Assembly: GCA_903970525.1 (NCBI GenBank)
Contig: CAJCIZ010000045.1
Location: forward strand, 1-45,280
DNA: 45,280 nt
DNA from: Myxococcales bacterium
GTDB taxonomy: Bacteria; Pseudomonadota; Gammaproteobacteria; DSM-16500
Direction: 5' to 3'
This document shows, in pieces, positions 7,703 through 15,799 of the stretch; position 1 is the stretch's first letter, and every line of letters starts with the position of its first letter. The position numbers were made by a program, and so were the translations under genes. Under the pieces are notes generated by a model. That model saw only the letters and a program-made list of their open reading frames with translations. It was not told the origin of the DNA and ran no database searches.

Positions 7703-8666
7703 ACTTCTTACTCAAGAACAATTAAAAGAACTGGTATCAGTCACAGCAGAAAGATTACGTATTAAATATCCATTCATCATTGAGAAGGACTATTATGTTA
7801 CTCACGCTATCCATTCCCTGTCGGGCATTGAAAATGAATATTTTCGATTAGTATTTTGTGGTGGAACATGTTTAGCAAAAGCTCACAGAATAGTAAAACG
7901 AATGTCAGAAGACGTGGATTTCAAGATTCAACTTAAAAACACAGGCGAAACTTTCAGTAAAAGCCGCTTATTAAGAGAATTAAAAAAGTTCAGAACACAA
8001 ATCATATCATCGCTTACGCTTCCTAACTTAACCATTAGCAATTCCGCCGTACGCAATGAAGGCCAGTATTTGCGAGCAGAATTAGCTTATCCTGCTTTAT
8101 TTGAAGGGAACGACACACTAAGACCACATCTTTTATTAGAATTTACTTTTGCAGATGTTCGGCTTGCAACAGAAAGCTTAACAATTAATACTATCATCGA
8201 AGATGTCATAAAAATGACTGCCATATTCTCACCATTACCTATAGACTGCATTTCAGCGGATGAAACAGCTATTGAAAAATGGGTTGGCCTTACTCGCCGC
8301 ATAGCAGCAATTGAACGTGAACATCACTATGACGATCCTACACTAGTACGACATGTTTACGATCTCAATGCATTTAATCAAACCGATAGAATTGGAGATA
8401 CATTTTTCAATCTAGCGAAAACTATCGTTGAATACGATGCCAAACAGTATAAAACTCAGCACCCAGAATACTTCCATGACCCTAGCACTGAAATCCGTCA
8501 ATCACTAGAAATTCTAAAGAATAGAGAGCTGTGGAAAGAGCGATATCAACGATTTATTGACTCGATGGTATATGACAAAACAGCGATGCCTAATTATGTT
8601 AGCGCCATACAATCTCTAGAAAATGTCAGTGCAAAGGTTATTGAGATACTGAACAAGCACCAATAA
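7695..8666 (+). CDS. Type IV TA toxin, AbiEii nucleotidyltransferase
   Basis: A 323-residue AbiEii-family nucleotidyltransferase. Residues 28-33 read IIEKDY, the motif FCGGTCLAK is at 54-62 and SEDVDF at 71-76; a conserved KWVGLTRRIAAIER helix lies near residues 196-210, followed by VRHVYDLNAF. All family landmarks are present, so it appears intact. It starts with GTG inside the end of the antitoxin gene, giving translational coupling. The Cys in GGTC replaces the more usual Ser. Growth-inhibiting nucleotide transfer is the family expectation; the target is unknown. Confidence 0.87.
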   Translation: MDKLLTQEQLKELVSVTAERLRIKYPFIIEKDYYVTHAIHSLSGIENEYFRLVFCGGTCLAKAHRIVKRMSEDVDFKIQLKNTGETFSKSRLLRELKKFRTQIISSLTLPNLTISNSAVRNEGQYLRAELAYPALFEGNDTLRPHLLLEFTFADVRLATESLTINTIIEDVIKMTAIFSPLPIDCISADETAIEKWVGLTRRIAAIEREHHYDDPTLVRHVYDLNAFNQTDRIGDTFFNLAKTIVEYDAKQYKTQHPEYFHDPSTEIRQSLEILKNRELWKERYQRFIDSMVYDKTAMPNYVSAIQSLENVSAKVIEILNKHQ

Positions 8667-8759
8667 CGCTCAAACTGTGTTTATGAAGCAACGCAGGCTC
8701 ACCACAACTATAGGAATCGCTTACCTTATACCTTTCATTTTGAACAAATCATCTAATAA

Positions 8760-9350
8760 TTATAATTTCTTATACCGAAAACACCCCTTCACATGATCAT
8801 CCACCATCCCAACAGCCTGCATGTAAGCATAACAAATCGTACTGCCTACAAATTTAAAACCTCGTTTCTTCAAGTCCTTAGACATAGCATCAGAAACTTC
8901 TGTATTAGCAGGGACTTCTTGCAAATTTCTTCTAGCATTGATTATTGGTTTGTTATTAACAAAACCCCAGATATATTTTTTAAAACTCCCAAATTCTTTT
9001 TTGACTGCCAAATAGGCTTTAGCATTTTGAATTGTTGCTTGGATTTTCAGACGATTACGGATAATGCCGGGATTTTTCATTAAGGCTTGTACTTTTTTAG
9101 CATTATACTTTGCTATTTTATCCGCGTTAAAATTATCAAATGCTAAGCGATACTGCTCACGTCGTTTTAAGATGGTGATCCAACTCAATCCTGCTTGTGC
9201 ACCCTCTAAAATCAAGAACTCAAATAATAATCTATCATCACGAATAGGTCTGCCCCATTCCTTATCATGATATAAAATATAGAGCGGATCTTCACCTGCC
9301 CAAGTGCAACGAGTTTTTTTGGTTTTCAGATTCGGCTTTGATCTATTCAT
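8760..9350 (-). CDS. tag: DNA-3-methyladenine glycosylase I
   Basis: A 196-residue Tag glycosylase, which removes 3-methyladenine from alkylated DNA to start base excision repair. Landmarks are RCTWAGEDPLYILYHDKEWG (N-terminal Zn ligand Cys and the base-pocket Tyr and His), the FEFLILEGAQAGLSW helix with the catalytic-pocket Glu and Trp, and the C-terminal DHVKGCF holding the His and Cys zinc ligands. I chose the ATG at 9350, preceded by GGAGAG, over in-frame starts at 9365 and 9398 that lie in the remains of another gene. Its start overlaps a truncated cupin reading frame, and it lies at the end of a broken TA operon on the same strand, so its expression may now depend on the TA promoter. 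Confidence 0.9.
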   Translation of the reverse strand: MNRSKPNLKTKKTRCTWAGEDPLYILYHDKEWGRPIRDDRLLFEFLILEGAQAGLSWITILKRREQYRLAFDNFNADKIAKYNAKKVQALMKNPGIIRNRLKIQATIQNAKAYLAVKKEFGSFKKYIWGFVNNKPIINARRNLQEVPANTEVSDAMSKDLKKRGFKFVGSTICYAYMQAVGMVDDHVKGCFRYKKL

Positions 9351-9564
9351 GACAAGGCTCTCCATTCTTACGCATAAGAAGCAGCGCAGACTCTCCACCT
9401 GGGAAGATTTCTGTCAAATTCACACCAAAATTTTTAATTCCAAAAAGATCACTGAGTGGATGTTTAACACGCTTCTCCATGCGGGTTGCAAAAGGTTCGG
9501 GATATAGAGAGCGCGTTGTGCGAGGCGGGGCGTCAGTTGCTTGGATGGTAATTTGTTTTGACAT
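9343..9564 (-). pseudogene. Truncated cupin gene, N-terminal fragment
   Basis: From the ATG at 9564 the frame encodes 73 residues: APPRTTRSLYPEPFATRM, then LFGIKNFGVNLTEIFPGG, which is the start of a small cupin protein family (usually about 150 residues). It ends abruptly after the first cupin strand; the metal-binding His motif and everything beyond are missing, and the frame runs into the tag start. The remnant lies between a truncated toxin and tag, so at least two deletions have occurred here. Confidence 0.7.
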
Positions 9565-9763
9565 GGTGATGGATTCCTTGGTTTTGATTTTTAGCACTGC
9601 TTTTAAAAGCCATTTTCTTTGAGAGAGCAAACAATTCCTTCAATACCCAACAAATCCATATATCTTTTTCTAGAAAATATGGCTTAATACCTAGCGTTGC
9701 TTCCGCACCTTCGAGAGTTGCGCGTTGCCTCTCACGAGATAACTTTAAAAATTCTTCTGCCAT
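9533..9763 (-). pseudogene. Truncated AbiEii toxin
   Basis: Residues 1-48 (SRERQRATLEGAEATLGI, then YFLEKDIWICWVLKELF) match the N-terminus of the toxin at 1405-2439, including the EKDxW motif. After that the frame passes into unrelated sequence upstream of the cupin fragment and stops at 9533. The whole catalytic core, beginning with GGTS, is gone, so the product cannot be an active nucleotidyltransferase. The antitoxin at 9775 remains intact. Confidence 0.8.
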
Positions 9764-9774
9764 AACTTATCTCA

Positions 9775-10365
9775 CTATTGATATTTTTTAAATGCGTTAA
9801 CCATCCATATAGGCATTTGATGGGTATGCTTAAGAATCTCAGAAAATTGTTTTTCATTCAATCGTTGTTTAATTGTATTGATGACATTTTCATTTACGTG
9901 ATTTTTGCCTAAATACCACAATGCAGTAATCACAAGACACGTCATAGTACCCGGCTTCACCTGCTTGCGCTGACTAATATGTTTTAATGTAATTGTCTGC
10001 TTTCCTAACTTTATTTTTCTCGATGTACCACTGGTATAAAAAATAGGTCGCATAGGAACTTGAGTACTCAATTGCAATAGGCGAACTGCTTCAGCTCCGT
10101 GTGGTGTAATTATTTCGCCTGTTTGTTTTGAAATAGCTTTAACTATCTCTTCAGATGCAGGTAGCACTTTACCTAAATAGGGAACCTCTTTAGGACGCAC
10201 ATAGATACCGCGCGTTGCGCGCATTACCTCTCCCGATTTCACCAACCGCGATAATACTTGGCGAACATTGGCGTATGAAACTTCTCTTACAATAGCGCTC
10301 ATAGCAAATGGCCTACCCCTGGGAATACTACTTAACTGATTCTTAACTAATTCTATTTCTTTCAT
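9775..10365 (-). CDS. Type IV TA antitoxin, DUF6088/AbiEi-like, toxin truncated
   Basis: A 196-residue paralogue of the antitoxin at 804-1403. The winged helix is at residues 15-57 (FAMSAIVREVSYANVRQVLS, then TRGIYVRP). The second domain has TGEIITPHGAEAVRLLQLS followed by TQVPMRPIFYTSGTSRKI. It looks complete although its toxin (9533-9763) is truncated. A pair of TTTGTnACAAA palindromes flanks its -10 box (10382-10414), the likely autorepression site. A repressor kept after loss of its toxin may serve as an anti-addiction protein or may control tag and the cupin gene. Confidence 0.84.
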   Translation of the reverse strand: MKEIELVKNQLSSIPRGRPFAMSAIVREVSYANVRQVLSRLVKSGEVMRATRGIYVRPKEVPYLGKVLPASEEIVKAISKQTGEIITPHGAEAVRLLQLSTQVPMRPIFYTSGTSRKIKLGKQTITLKHISQRKQVKPGTMTCLVITALWYLGKNHVNENVINTIKQRLNEKQFSEILKHTHQMPIWMVNAFKKYQ

Positions 10366-10381
10366 AGTCTTAACACCTCTA

Positions 10382-10414
10382 TTTGTAACAAATTATAGCA
10401 TAGTTTGTGACAAA
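10382..10414 (-). promoter_or_regulatory. TA promoter flanked by paired TTTGTnACAAA operators
   Basis: Read on the minus strand, TATAAT (10392-10397) is flanked by TTTGTCACAAA (10404-10414) and TTTGTTACAAA (10382-10392). The two 11-base palindromes are centred 22 bases apart, about two helical turns, as for a dimeric winged-helix repressor. A near-copy of the whole block precedes the cupin gene at 11034-11077. Confidence 0.6.
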
Positions 10415-10478
10415 ATGCACGAACATATTAGGCATTCACTGTTGATTGAGATTACTTAACACCCATTCCTTCTGGCGA

Positions 10479-10501
10479 ACTTGTAAGTAATCCTTACAAG
10501 T
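10479..10501. repeat. Hairpin between cupin gene and antitoxin
   Basis: ACTTGTAAG (10479-10487) and CTTACAAGT (10493-10501) form a 9-base stem with a 5-base loop. It lies downstream of the cupin gene on the minus strand. No T-run follows, so it is a weak terminator or mRNA-end stabiliser at best. Confidence 0.35.
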
Positions 10502-10546
10502 CGCTACTGGCGTTAACCCCCCATTCTCATAAATTAATTTAAAACA

Positions 10547-10993
10547 TTACTTACGATACTCCTCATCACTCACCTTCTCCATCCATTCAATACACTTCCC
10601 ATCCACAGATTCTTGTATCGCAGTATGAGTCATACCAGTCGTAGGCGCAGCACCATGCCAGTGTTTAACGCCTGGCGGTGTCCAGATCACGTCTCCTGTT
10701 TGAATTTTCAAAATAGGCTTGCCCCATTCTTGAATTCGACCTATACCTGCTGTGACAATGAGAAGCTGGCCGCGAGGGTGTGTGTGCCAGGCGGAACGAG
10801 CTGAAGGATCGAAAGAGACAGATGCACACGATAAACAAGAAGGATCATCTTCTGTTACTAGCAACTTAAGATGAACAGAACCCGTGAAATGCTCTGCAGG
10901 GGCAGCAATTGTCTGTTGAGATTCAGGCTTGATGAGCTTAATGCTCTTTGAGCTGATGCTTGTAATAAGTGAATTCGCTTGATTTTCTGCCAT
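10547..10993 (-). CDS. Small cupin-domain protein
   Basis: A 148-residue single-domain cupin of the type annotated as carboxymuconolactone-decarboxylase-associated or hydroxynitrile-lyase-like cupin. The metal site is visible in cupin motif 1 (AWHTHPRGQ near residues 68-76, two His and the Gln) and motif 2 ([10 protein letters not shown] near 109-118). The substrate is unknown. GGAG lies 9 bases before the ATG. Its promoter block (11034-11077) resembles that of the adjacent TA operon, an odd link for a metabolic gene. The short upstream frame at 9343-9564 is a fragment of a different cupin. Confidence 0.75.
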   Translation of the reverse strand: MAENQANSLITSISSKSIKLIKPESQQTIAAPAEHFTGSVHLKLLVTEDDPSCLSCASVSFDPSARSAWHTHPRGQLLIVTAGIGRIQEWGKPILKIQTGDVIWTPPGVKHWHGAAPTTGMTHTAIQESVDGKCIEWMEKVSDEEYRK

Positions 10994-11033
10994 GGAATTT
11001 TCTCCTTGTTATTTCATACAAACAGGCTAGGTT

Positions 11034-11077
11034 AACGCCTCTTTCTGTCACAATTTATAGCATAGCTTTTGACAAAC
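11034..11077 (-). promoter_or_regulatory. Cupin promoter, near-copy of TA promoter
   Basis: On the minus strand, TTTGTCAAAAGCTATGC, TATAAA and TTGTGACAGAAAGAGG, then GTTAA, align with the antitoxin promoter block (TTTGTCACAAACTATGC, TATAAT, TTGTTACAAATAGAGG, GTTAA). The palindromes are less perfect. The -10 box is at 11054-11059. Confidence 0.5.
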
Positions 11078-11151
11078 TGTATATGGCTTGTCATCTTCCT
11101 GTAACATTCCTCACATATGCTTAAGATCCCAAATAACTCAAGGGATAAAGC

Positions 11152-12237
11152 GTGCCTGAGCTTACTATCGAATTACTATATAACAACCCTGAGGCTGACA
11201 GTCCTAAATGCTCTGCCTGCAATGCATGCCTGTACGGACAAGAAAATCTCCTGTGCCATTGCCCACAGCAATCCCCTCTTCAAGCACAATATCAACGTGA
11301 ATATTTATTACTGATCGAAGAAATTCAAGCTGCCGAAGCTGCACTCATCCAACTAGAGAATTCGCCTTTTCGGCAATTACGAAATGCGTTTGGTTTTGGT
11401 AGCGGCATTGTAAGCGGTGTCAATATTGTTTTAGGGTTTTTCCTCTATGTGACTTCTGCAATTGCTGTGCCTGCACTCGTTCTGCCATCTATCATTTTGG
11501 GTGCTTATGTTTATTTTCGTGGACGTCGCGAAGAAAGTGAAATTAATGTTGATGCGCAAATTGAATTAAAAGCAAAAAAATCTTATTTAATAAATAAATT
11601 TCAAATATCGGTTGAACAGCGTTATCAAAACCAATCTACTCTCATCATAGACAAAGCATTACAAACAGTGCCCGCGAAACCCAAGGAAAAACGCAGTATT
11701 CTCGGAAATCCTTTTAGTCATTTAATTGGCAGCTCAATTGCAACGCTTGGAATATTCAACGCCCTGATCAAATTTACTTTGTTTGCAGCCGTCATAGGAG
11801 GCGGACCGATTGCATGGGGAATTGCGGGCGGTGTCGCATTATCAGTTGGGATTTATTTTTTCTATAAACGATATCATTACTTGGAATCAAAAAAGAATTT
11901 TGAAAATAAAATGGCGATACTGACTGCAAGAACAACTGACATTAAAGCTATCAATAAGCAAGTAAAGAAACTCTCTTCCCAACGTATTAATGAAAAATTA
12001 CAAACGCTGCAATCTGAGAACACAGCCTTAAAAATACAACTCGCCAAACAGCCATCACAAGCTGAGCCATCGTCTCTACCCACAGCACTAAACGAAGCAA
12101 AACTACAATGGAGCCCTCGTCTTCATCGCCGAGCATCCCGCTCTATCCTATCGGATCCTCTCATAGACTCTATTAAATCACCCGAAGTAGTATCGTTTTC
12201 ATCCCTATCTTCCTGTAAAATGGGCACACCAAGCTAA
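11152..12237 (+). CDS. Unrecognised membrane protein with Cys cluster and coiled coil
   Basis: 361 residues starting at a GTG preceded by AAGGGA. Residues 19-38 hold five Cys (CSACNACLYG, then LLCHC), a zinc-ribbon-like cluster. A helix at 45-70 is followed by two hydrophobic Gly-rich segments (about 88-125, then 188-235 with an AVIGGGPIAWGIAGGVALSV run), each long enough for a membrane hairpin. A coiled coil lies at 240-300 and the tail is Ser/Pro-rich. There is no signal peptide. The layout (cytosolic Cys cluster, paired hydrophobic hairpins, coiled coil) resembles membrane-targeted Legionellales effectors, but that is a guess. The gene is 14 bases upstream of phoB. Confidence 0.6.
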   Translation: MPELTIELLYNNPEADSPKCSACNACLYGQENLLCHCPQQSPLQAQYQREYLLLIEEIQAAEAALIQLENSPFRQLRNAFGFGSGIVSGVNIVLGFFLYVTSAIAVPALVLPSIILGAYVYFRGRREESEINVDAQIELKAKKSYLINKFQISVEQRYQNQSTLIIDKALQTVPAKPKEKRSILGNPFSHLIGSSIATLGIFNALIKFTLFAAVIGGGPIAWGIAGGVALSVGIYFFYKRYHYLESKKNFENKMAILTARTTDIKAINKQVKKLSSQRINEKLQTLQSENTALKIQLAKQPSQAEPSSLPTALNEAKLQWSPRLHRRASRSILSDPLIDSIKSPEVVSFSSLSSCKMGTPS

Positions 12238-12251
12238 CTGAGATAAGCAAT

Positions 12252-12947
12252 ATGAAAATCATAAAGATATTGATAGTCGAAGATGAAGCACCCATTCGAG
12301 ACATGATTAAATTTTCCTTGTCGTCTACCGAATTTGAAATCATTGAAGCTGAAAATGCAAAAGAAGCTATGGAAAAAATTGCATCACAATTGCCGGATCT
12401 TTTTTTGTTAGATTGGATGTTACCTGGCGTCAGCGGCATAGATTTAGCAATGAAATTACGAAAAAACAATCTCACTAGAAATATTCCAATTATCATGCTA
12501 ACAGCACGCGCTGAAGAAGATAATAAAGTAAAAGGATTAGAGGCAGGTGCTGATGATTACATCACAAAACCTTTTTCACCGCGCGAACTAGTCGCCAGAA
12601 TAAGAACCGTGTTACGCCGTGGCACTTTAGTTACACCAGAAGGCATTATTCAAGTCAATCAATTACGATTAGACACCCATAAACATCAAGTTACCATTGA
12701 TGATAATCTCATCACATTGAATACGATAGAATATAAAATCCTTTATTTCTTTCTAACGCATCAAGAACGAATTTACAGCCGGCAACATTTACTGGATAGT
12801 ATTTGGGGTGGCGACAAAGAAATTAATGAGCGCACAGTTGATGTGCAAATTCGCCGCTTACGTCAGCGCTTACAGGAATTTGGTTACGATGAATATATTA
12901 AAACTATACGCGGATTTGGATATCAATTTATTGGGAAATCCCCATGA
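12252..12947 (+). CDS. phoB: Phosphate regulon response regulator
   Basis: A 231-residue OmpR-family regulator. The receiver domain (1-120) has the acidic pair E10/D11, phosphoacceptor D54 (FLLDWMLPG), T84 and K106 (TKPF). The C-terminal winged helix (130-228) has the NTIEYKIL and INERTVDVQIRRLRQRL recognition region. Sequence and gene order (phoB then phoR) point to PhoB, which activates phosphate-starvation genes. The next gene overlaps its stop by 4 bases (ATGA), so the pair is translationally coupled. No pst or phoU genes are nearby. Confidence 0.9.
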   Translation: MKIIKILIVEDEAPIRDMIKFSLSSTEFEIIEAENAKEAMEKIASQLPDLFLLDWMLPGVSGIDLAMKLRKNNLTRNIPIIMLTARAEEDNKVKGLEAGADDYITKPFSPRELVARIRTVLRRGTLVTPEGIIQVNQLRLDTHKHQVTIDDNLITLNTIEYKILYFFLTHQERIYSRQHLLDSIWGGDKEINERTVDVQIRRLRQRLQEFGYDEYIKTIRGFGYQFIGKSP

Positions 12948-13711
12948 AAATTAACACACAAAAATTGCCAGCCAATCTTCCTACGCAAATTGTAAGCCAT
13001 ATTCAACATCTTGAACGTATGCGCCAGGATTTTGTAGCAAATGTCTCGCATGAGTTACGAACCCCTCTCACAGTCATACACGGTTATCTTGAAACATTGC
13101 TAGACGAAAAAGACTTGCCAGAAACGCGAAAAAAAGTATTTCTACAAATGCATCAACAAACCTTGCGCATGGAGAATTTAATAGAAGATTTGTTATTGCT
13201 TTCACGCTTAGAAGATGATGTAGATAACGAAACGAAAACTGATGAACCAGTTGCTGTAGCTGATTTGCTGAATCAGATATGCAATGAAGCGCGAGAGCTG
13301 AGTGGAGATGCAAAACATGATATTCAATTACATGCGGATAAAACAGTATTACTAAAAGGATGTCAGGAAGAATTACGCAGCTTGTTTTCCAACTTGATTT
13401 TTAATGCGGTTAAATACACAGCGCCCAACGGCGAAATTATCATTAACTGGCAAATGAAAAATAAAAAAGCCTACTTCAGTGTGCAAGACAGCGGCATAGG
13501 CATTGCCGAAAAACATATCCCACGTTTAACCGAACGTTTTTATCGCGTAGATCCCGCTCGCTCACGCTCTAGCGGTGGCACAGGACTAGGATTAGCTATC
13601 GCCAAACACGTATTACTTCGTCATGACGGTGAGCTCAACATCCAGAGCAAACTCGGCAAAGGCAGCACTTTTACGTGCATTTTCCCTAATAACCGCCTGC
13701 TTATCAATTAA
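12944..13711 (+). CDS. phoR: PhoR-like histidine kinase lacking membrane domain
   Basis: A 255-residue sensor kinase with a complete catalytic core: HisKA with FVANVSHELRTPLTVIHGYL (H36), N box (NLIFNAVKYTAP), G1 (DSGIGIAEKHI), F box (RFYRVD) and G2 (GGTGLGLAIAKH). Typical PhoR has about 430 residues, with one or two N-terminal membrane helices and a PAS domain; both are absent here. The ATG overlaps the phoB stop, so the short form is the natural frame rather than a late start choice. It must be cytosolic unless anchored by a partner. PhoR takes its signal from PhoU and PstB at the membrane, so how this form senses phosphate is unclear. Confidence 0.85.
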   Translation: MKINTQKLPANLPTQIVSHIQHLERMRQDFVANVSHELRTPLTVIHGYLETLLDEKDLPETRKKVFLQMHQQTLRMENLIEDLLLLSRLEDDVDNETKTDEPVAVADLLNQICNEARELSGDAKHDIQLHADKTVLLKGCQEELRSLFSNLIFNAVKYTAPNGEIIINWQMKNKKAYFSVQDSGIGIAEKHIPRLTERFYRVDPARSRSSGGTGLGLAIAKHVLLRHDGELNIQSKLGKGSTFTCIFPNNRLLIN

Positions 13712-13840
13712 CACGCACCTTGATCCGATTAAGCGCGGTTTCTAAGATGGAAATTGATTCATAAATGAGCCGTTGAAGACCCTACTTTTTCAATTACATG
13801 AAACTATTTATGAAAAAATTAATTGTCAGTAATGAACCAT

Positions 13841-13858
13841 ATTCAGACTTGACCCTGG
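13841..13858 (+). repeat. 18-mer, inverted copy at 18417-18434
   Basis: ATTCAGACTTGACCCTGG here is the reverse complement, with one mismatch, of CCAGGGTCAAGACTGAAT at 18417-18434. Nearby CTCGCAATGACGAG (13908-13921) shares a 12-base core with the repeat at 31559-31570. The gene-free stretch 13712-13928 holds nothing else recognisable. Confidence 0.45.
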
Positions 13859-13928
13859 AAACGATCTAACGCGGACAAAAGGGGCTTTATACTTCCTATA
13901 AGCCAGCCTCGCAATGACGAGTAATATT

Positions 13929-15095
13929 TTACATAGCTGTTTTGTGAGCAATGTAATTTATGCACTCTCCTAATTTCCCCGCAGTATTTTTCAATTTTAT
14001 CTTGTTTAAGCCATCGAGTAGTTTTTTTACTTTATCCTCATCGGCTGTAGCTGTATCTGAAGGGGCTAGAATGTTCGCTACGTCTTCAATATGATGTCTA
14101 TTCCAATGCAGAGTCAACACTCTAAAAAAGCGCGAATTATTTTTTGTATAATCTAATAACAGCGCTTTGGCTTTGTCGTATGATGAACCATTTGTTTTTA
14201 TCCATATTTTTTCAAAATCAGTTGAAAGTTTGTCTTCAGTAGAGATGGGTAAAATATGTATGTCAGCCATCATTTTTCTTTTGAATTCTTGCAGCATAGG
14301 CTCAACATCGATAACAGGTAATTTTAAATCGAACAATTTTAATGGTTGTGATATTTGCATTAACCCGTCAAATAAATTGTGTTGTAATAAAGGTATTCTG
14401 TATGTTGATTCAGAATTCATAGGGGGAAGTTTTTCTTCATCTTGCTCTTGTTTAGAGTCTAAGACGTTCTGTGTGTTTTGGTTGAGCTCAGCTTGCTCAT
14501 CAACTGAATCATCAGCATTCTGATCTTTTTTACTCTCTCGGTAGTCCGCGACACTATCGAAAAGCATTGTGGTTGGAAAGTGTAGTTCACGACAATCTTT
14601 TATTTGATTGTAAAAAGGAACAAGTGAGGGACTGTTCATAATGTGATAGCTTAACGCTGTCATCGGAAATCCCTTTAACCAAGTTTTTTCTTTATGATAA
14701 TACGATGGCATGATTGGTTGACTATCAAAAAAGAGCTTGGCTGGTTCCAGAACGACAAATTTGCCAGATTGATAAGTGAAATTGAGTGCAAAACTCATAG
14801 AGGTTCCTGTGAGCGCACCAATGCCAAAAAATTGGTCTGATCCATGAGTTGATTGTTCCCATTCGCAATGTTGACTGGTTCGATAAGTTTCAAAATCATA
14901 TCGCATTATCTCGCAAGTGGTATCGATAACAATATGATTAGCTTCCGCAGCGATAAAATCATATAAAAGAGAAGGGAAATAATATTGGAAGCCTGGTTCA
15001 TCTGCAGAATAAAAATTACTATCAGACTGTTTTTTGTATTTAAATAAAATTCCATAAGGAGCATCCAGATCGGGAAATGCTTCTAAAAGTAAATT
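13929..15095 (-). pseudogene. Remnant of large lineage-specific protein, start missing
   Basis: The frame is open from 15095 to the stop at 13929 but has no usable start before the ATG at 14906 (an uninterrupted 325-residue ORF). Upstream of that ATG the translation still looks like protein (LLLEAFPDLDAPYGILFKYK, then FYSADEPGFQYYFPSLLYDF), so the 5' end has been lost. The middle is acidic and Gln/Glu-rich (about residues 130-170 of the ORF). The last 95 residues (KALLLDYTKNNS, then LTLHWNRHHIEDV) resemble a small helical domain found at the ends of many Legionella and relatives' proteins, including secreted effectors (DUF5617-like, from memory). It is joined in frame, across a TAA at 15096-15098, to a toxin fragment. 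Confidence 0.55.
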
Positions 15096-15209
15096 TTATT
15101 GAGTTGCAGACAAATAGACAACATCTTCATTCAGTTTTCCCAGTCTTCTCGCTGCAAGTTCAAGTAGCGCTAGATTTGACGTTGCCCGCTCTCTTCTGTT
15201 GTTTGCCAT
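15096..15209 (-). pseudogene. N-terminal fragment of nucleotidyltransferase toxin
   Basis: An ATG at 15209 with GGAG ahead of it opens 37 codons: MANNRRERATSNLALLELA, ARRLGKLNEDVVYLSATQ, then TAA. This matches the start of a nucleotidyltransferase family usually encoded after a MarR-like winged-helix gene; in full-length members the VV(F/Y)LGG segment begins the catalytic motif, which is where this copy breaks off. The frame then continues into the remnant at 13929-15095, so a deletion joined the two. It overlaps the regulator gene by 50 bases. Confidence 0.5.
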
Positions 15210-15753
15210 GAATTATCTCCTTCAATAATTGAATCGCAATATTGCGTTCGCGTACTCTTCCCGTGCGTATTGCATCAACAAGTATTAACATTTCATAAAA
15301 AAGCTGATCGGGATGTTGAGCAAGTGACTGAGGGACAGAACGATAAAGTGGCACCAGGGTAACGCCACGCTGATTACCCTCTCCATACGGCCACACTGGA
15401 ACTGGATCGTCTCCAAGTACTATAAGATTTTCGAAGATTGGAGCAGCGTAACTGGTTGCAATCCCTCGAGTATATGCGCCAAGTTGGGCCGGGAAGAAAT
15501 ATTTAACGCCTGACACCAGGCATTCTTCAACTGCTGCTTTTATGGGTAAGTATACAATCCTATTCGATCTTTTGACTGGCCCCAATAAACCAGATAAAAC
15601 CAAGCGCTTCAATCCTGCATGAACCTCTGATGAGCTCATGCATAGAAGCCCTGCTAACTCATTTTGTGATAGCTCTTGATCAGGACGACCTTTTGCCAAG
15701 GTCATTGCTGACAATATCTTTAGAAGAATCACTATGTCTTGGGGTTTGAGCAT
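15160..15753 (-). CDS. Winged-helix regulator of nucleotidyltransferase-type module
   Basis: A 197-residue protein with an N-terminal MarR-like winged helix (residues 28-70: LSQNELAGLLCMSSSEVHAG, then LKRLVLSGLLG, wing VKRSNRIVYLP) and a conserved C-terminal part (FFPAQLGAYTRGIATSYAAP, then VWPYGEGNQRGVTLVPLYRS). This family commonly precedes a nucleotidyltransferase gene; here only 37 codons of the partner remain. A perfect 31-bp palindrome 47 bases upstream (15800-15830) is the probable operator, with a TATACT -10 box (15786-15791) between. A functional repressor without an intact partner. Confidence 0.7.
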   Translation of the reverse strand: MLKPQDIVILLKILSAMTLAKGRPDQELSQNELAGLLCMSSSEVHAGLKRLVLSGLLGPVKRSNRIVYLPIKAAVEECLVSGVKYFFPAQLGAYTRGIATSYAAPIFENLIVLGDDPVPVWPYGEGNQRGVTLVPLYRSVPQSLAQHPDQLFYEMLILVDAIRTGRVRERNIAIQLLKEIIHGKQQKRAGNVKSSAT

Positions 15754-15799
15754 GACTGAGCATCCTATTAGCTTTACTTAGGAACAGTATAGCACAGCT

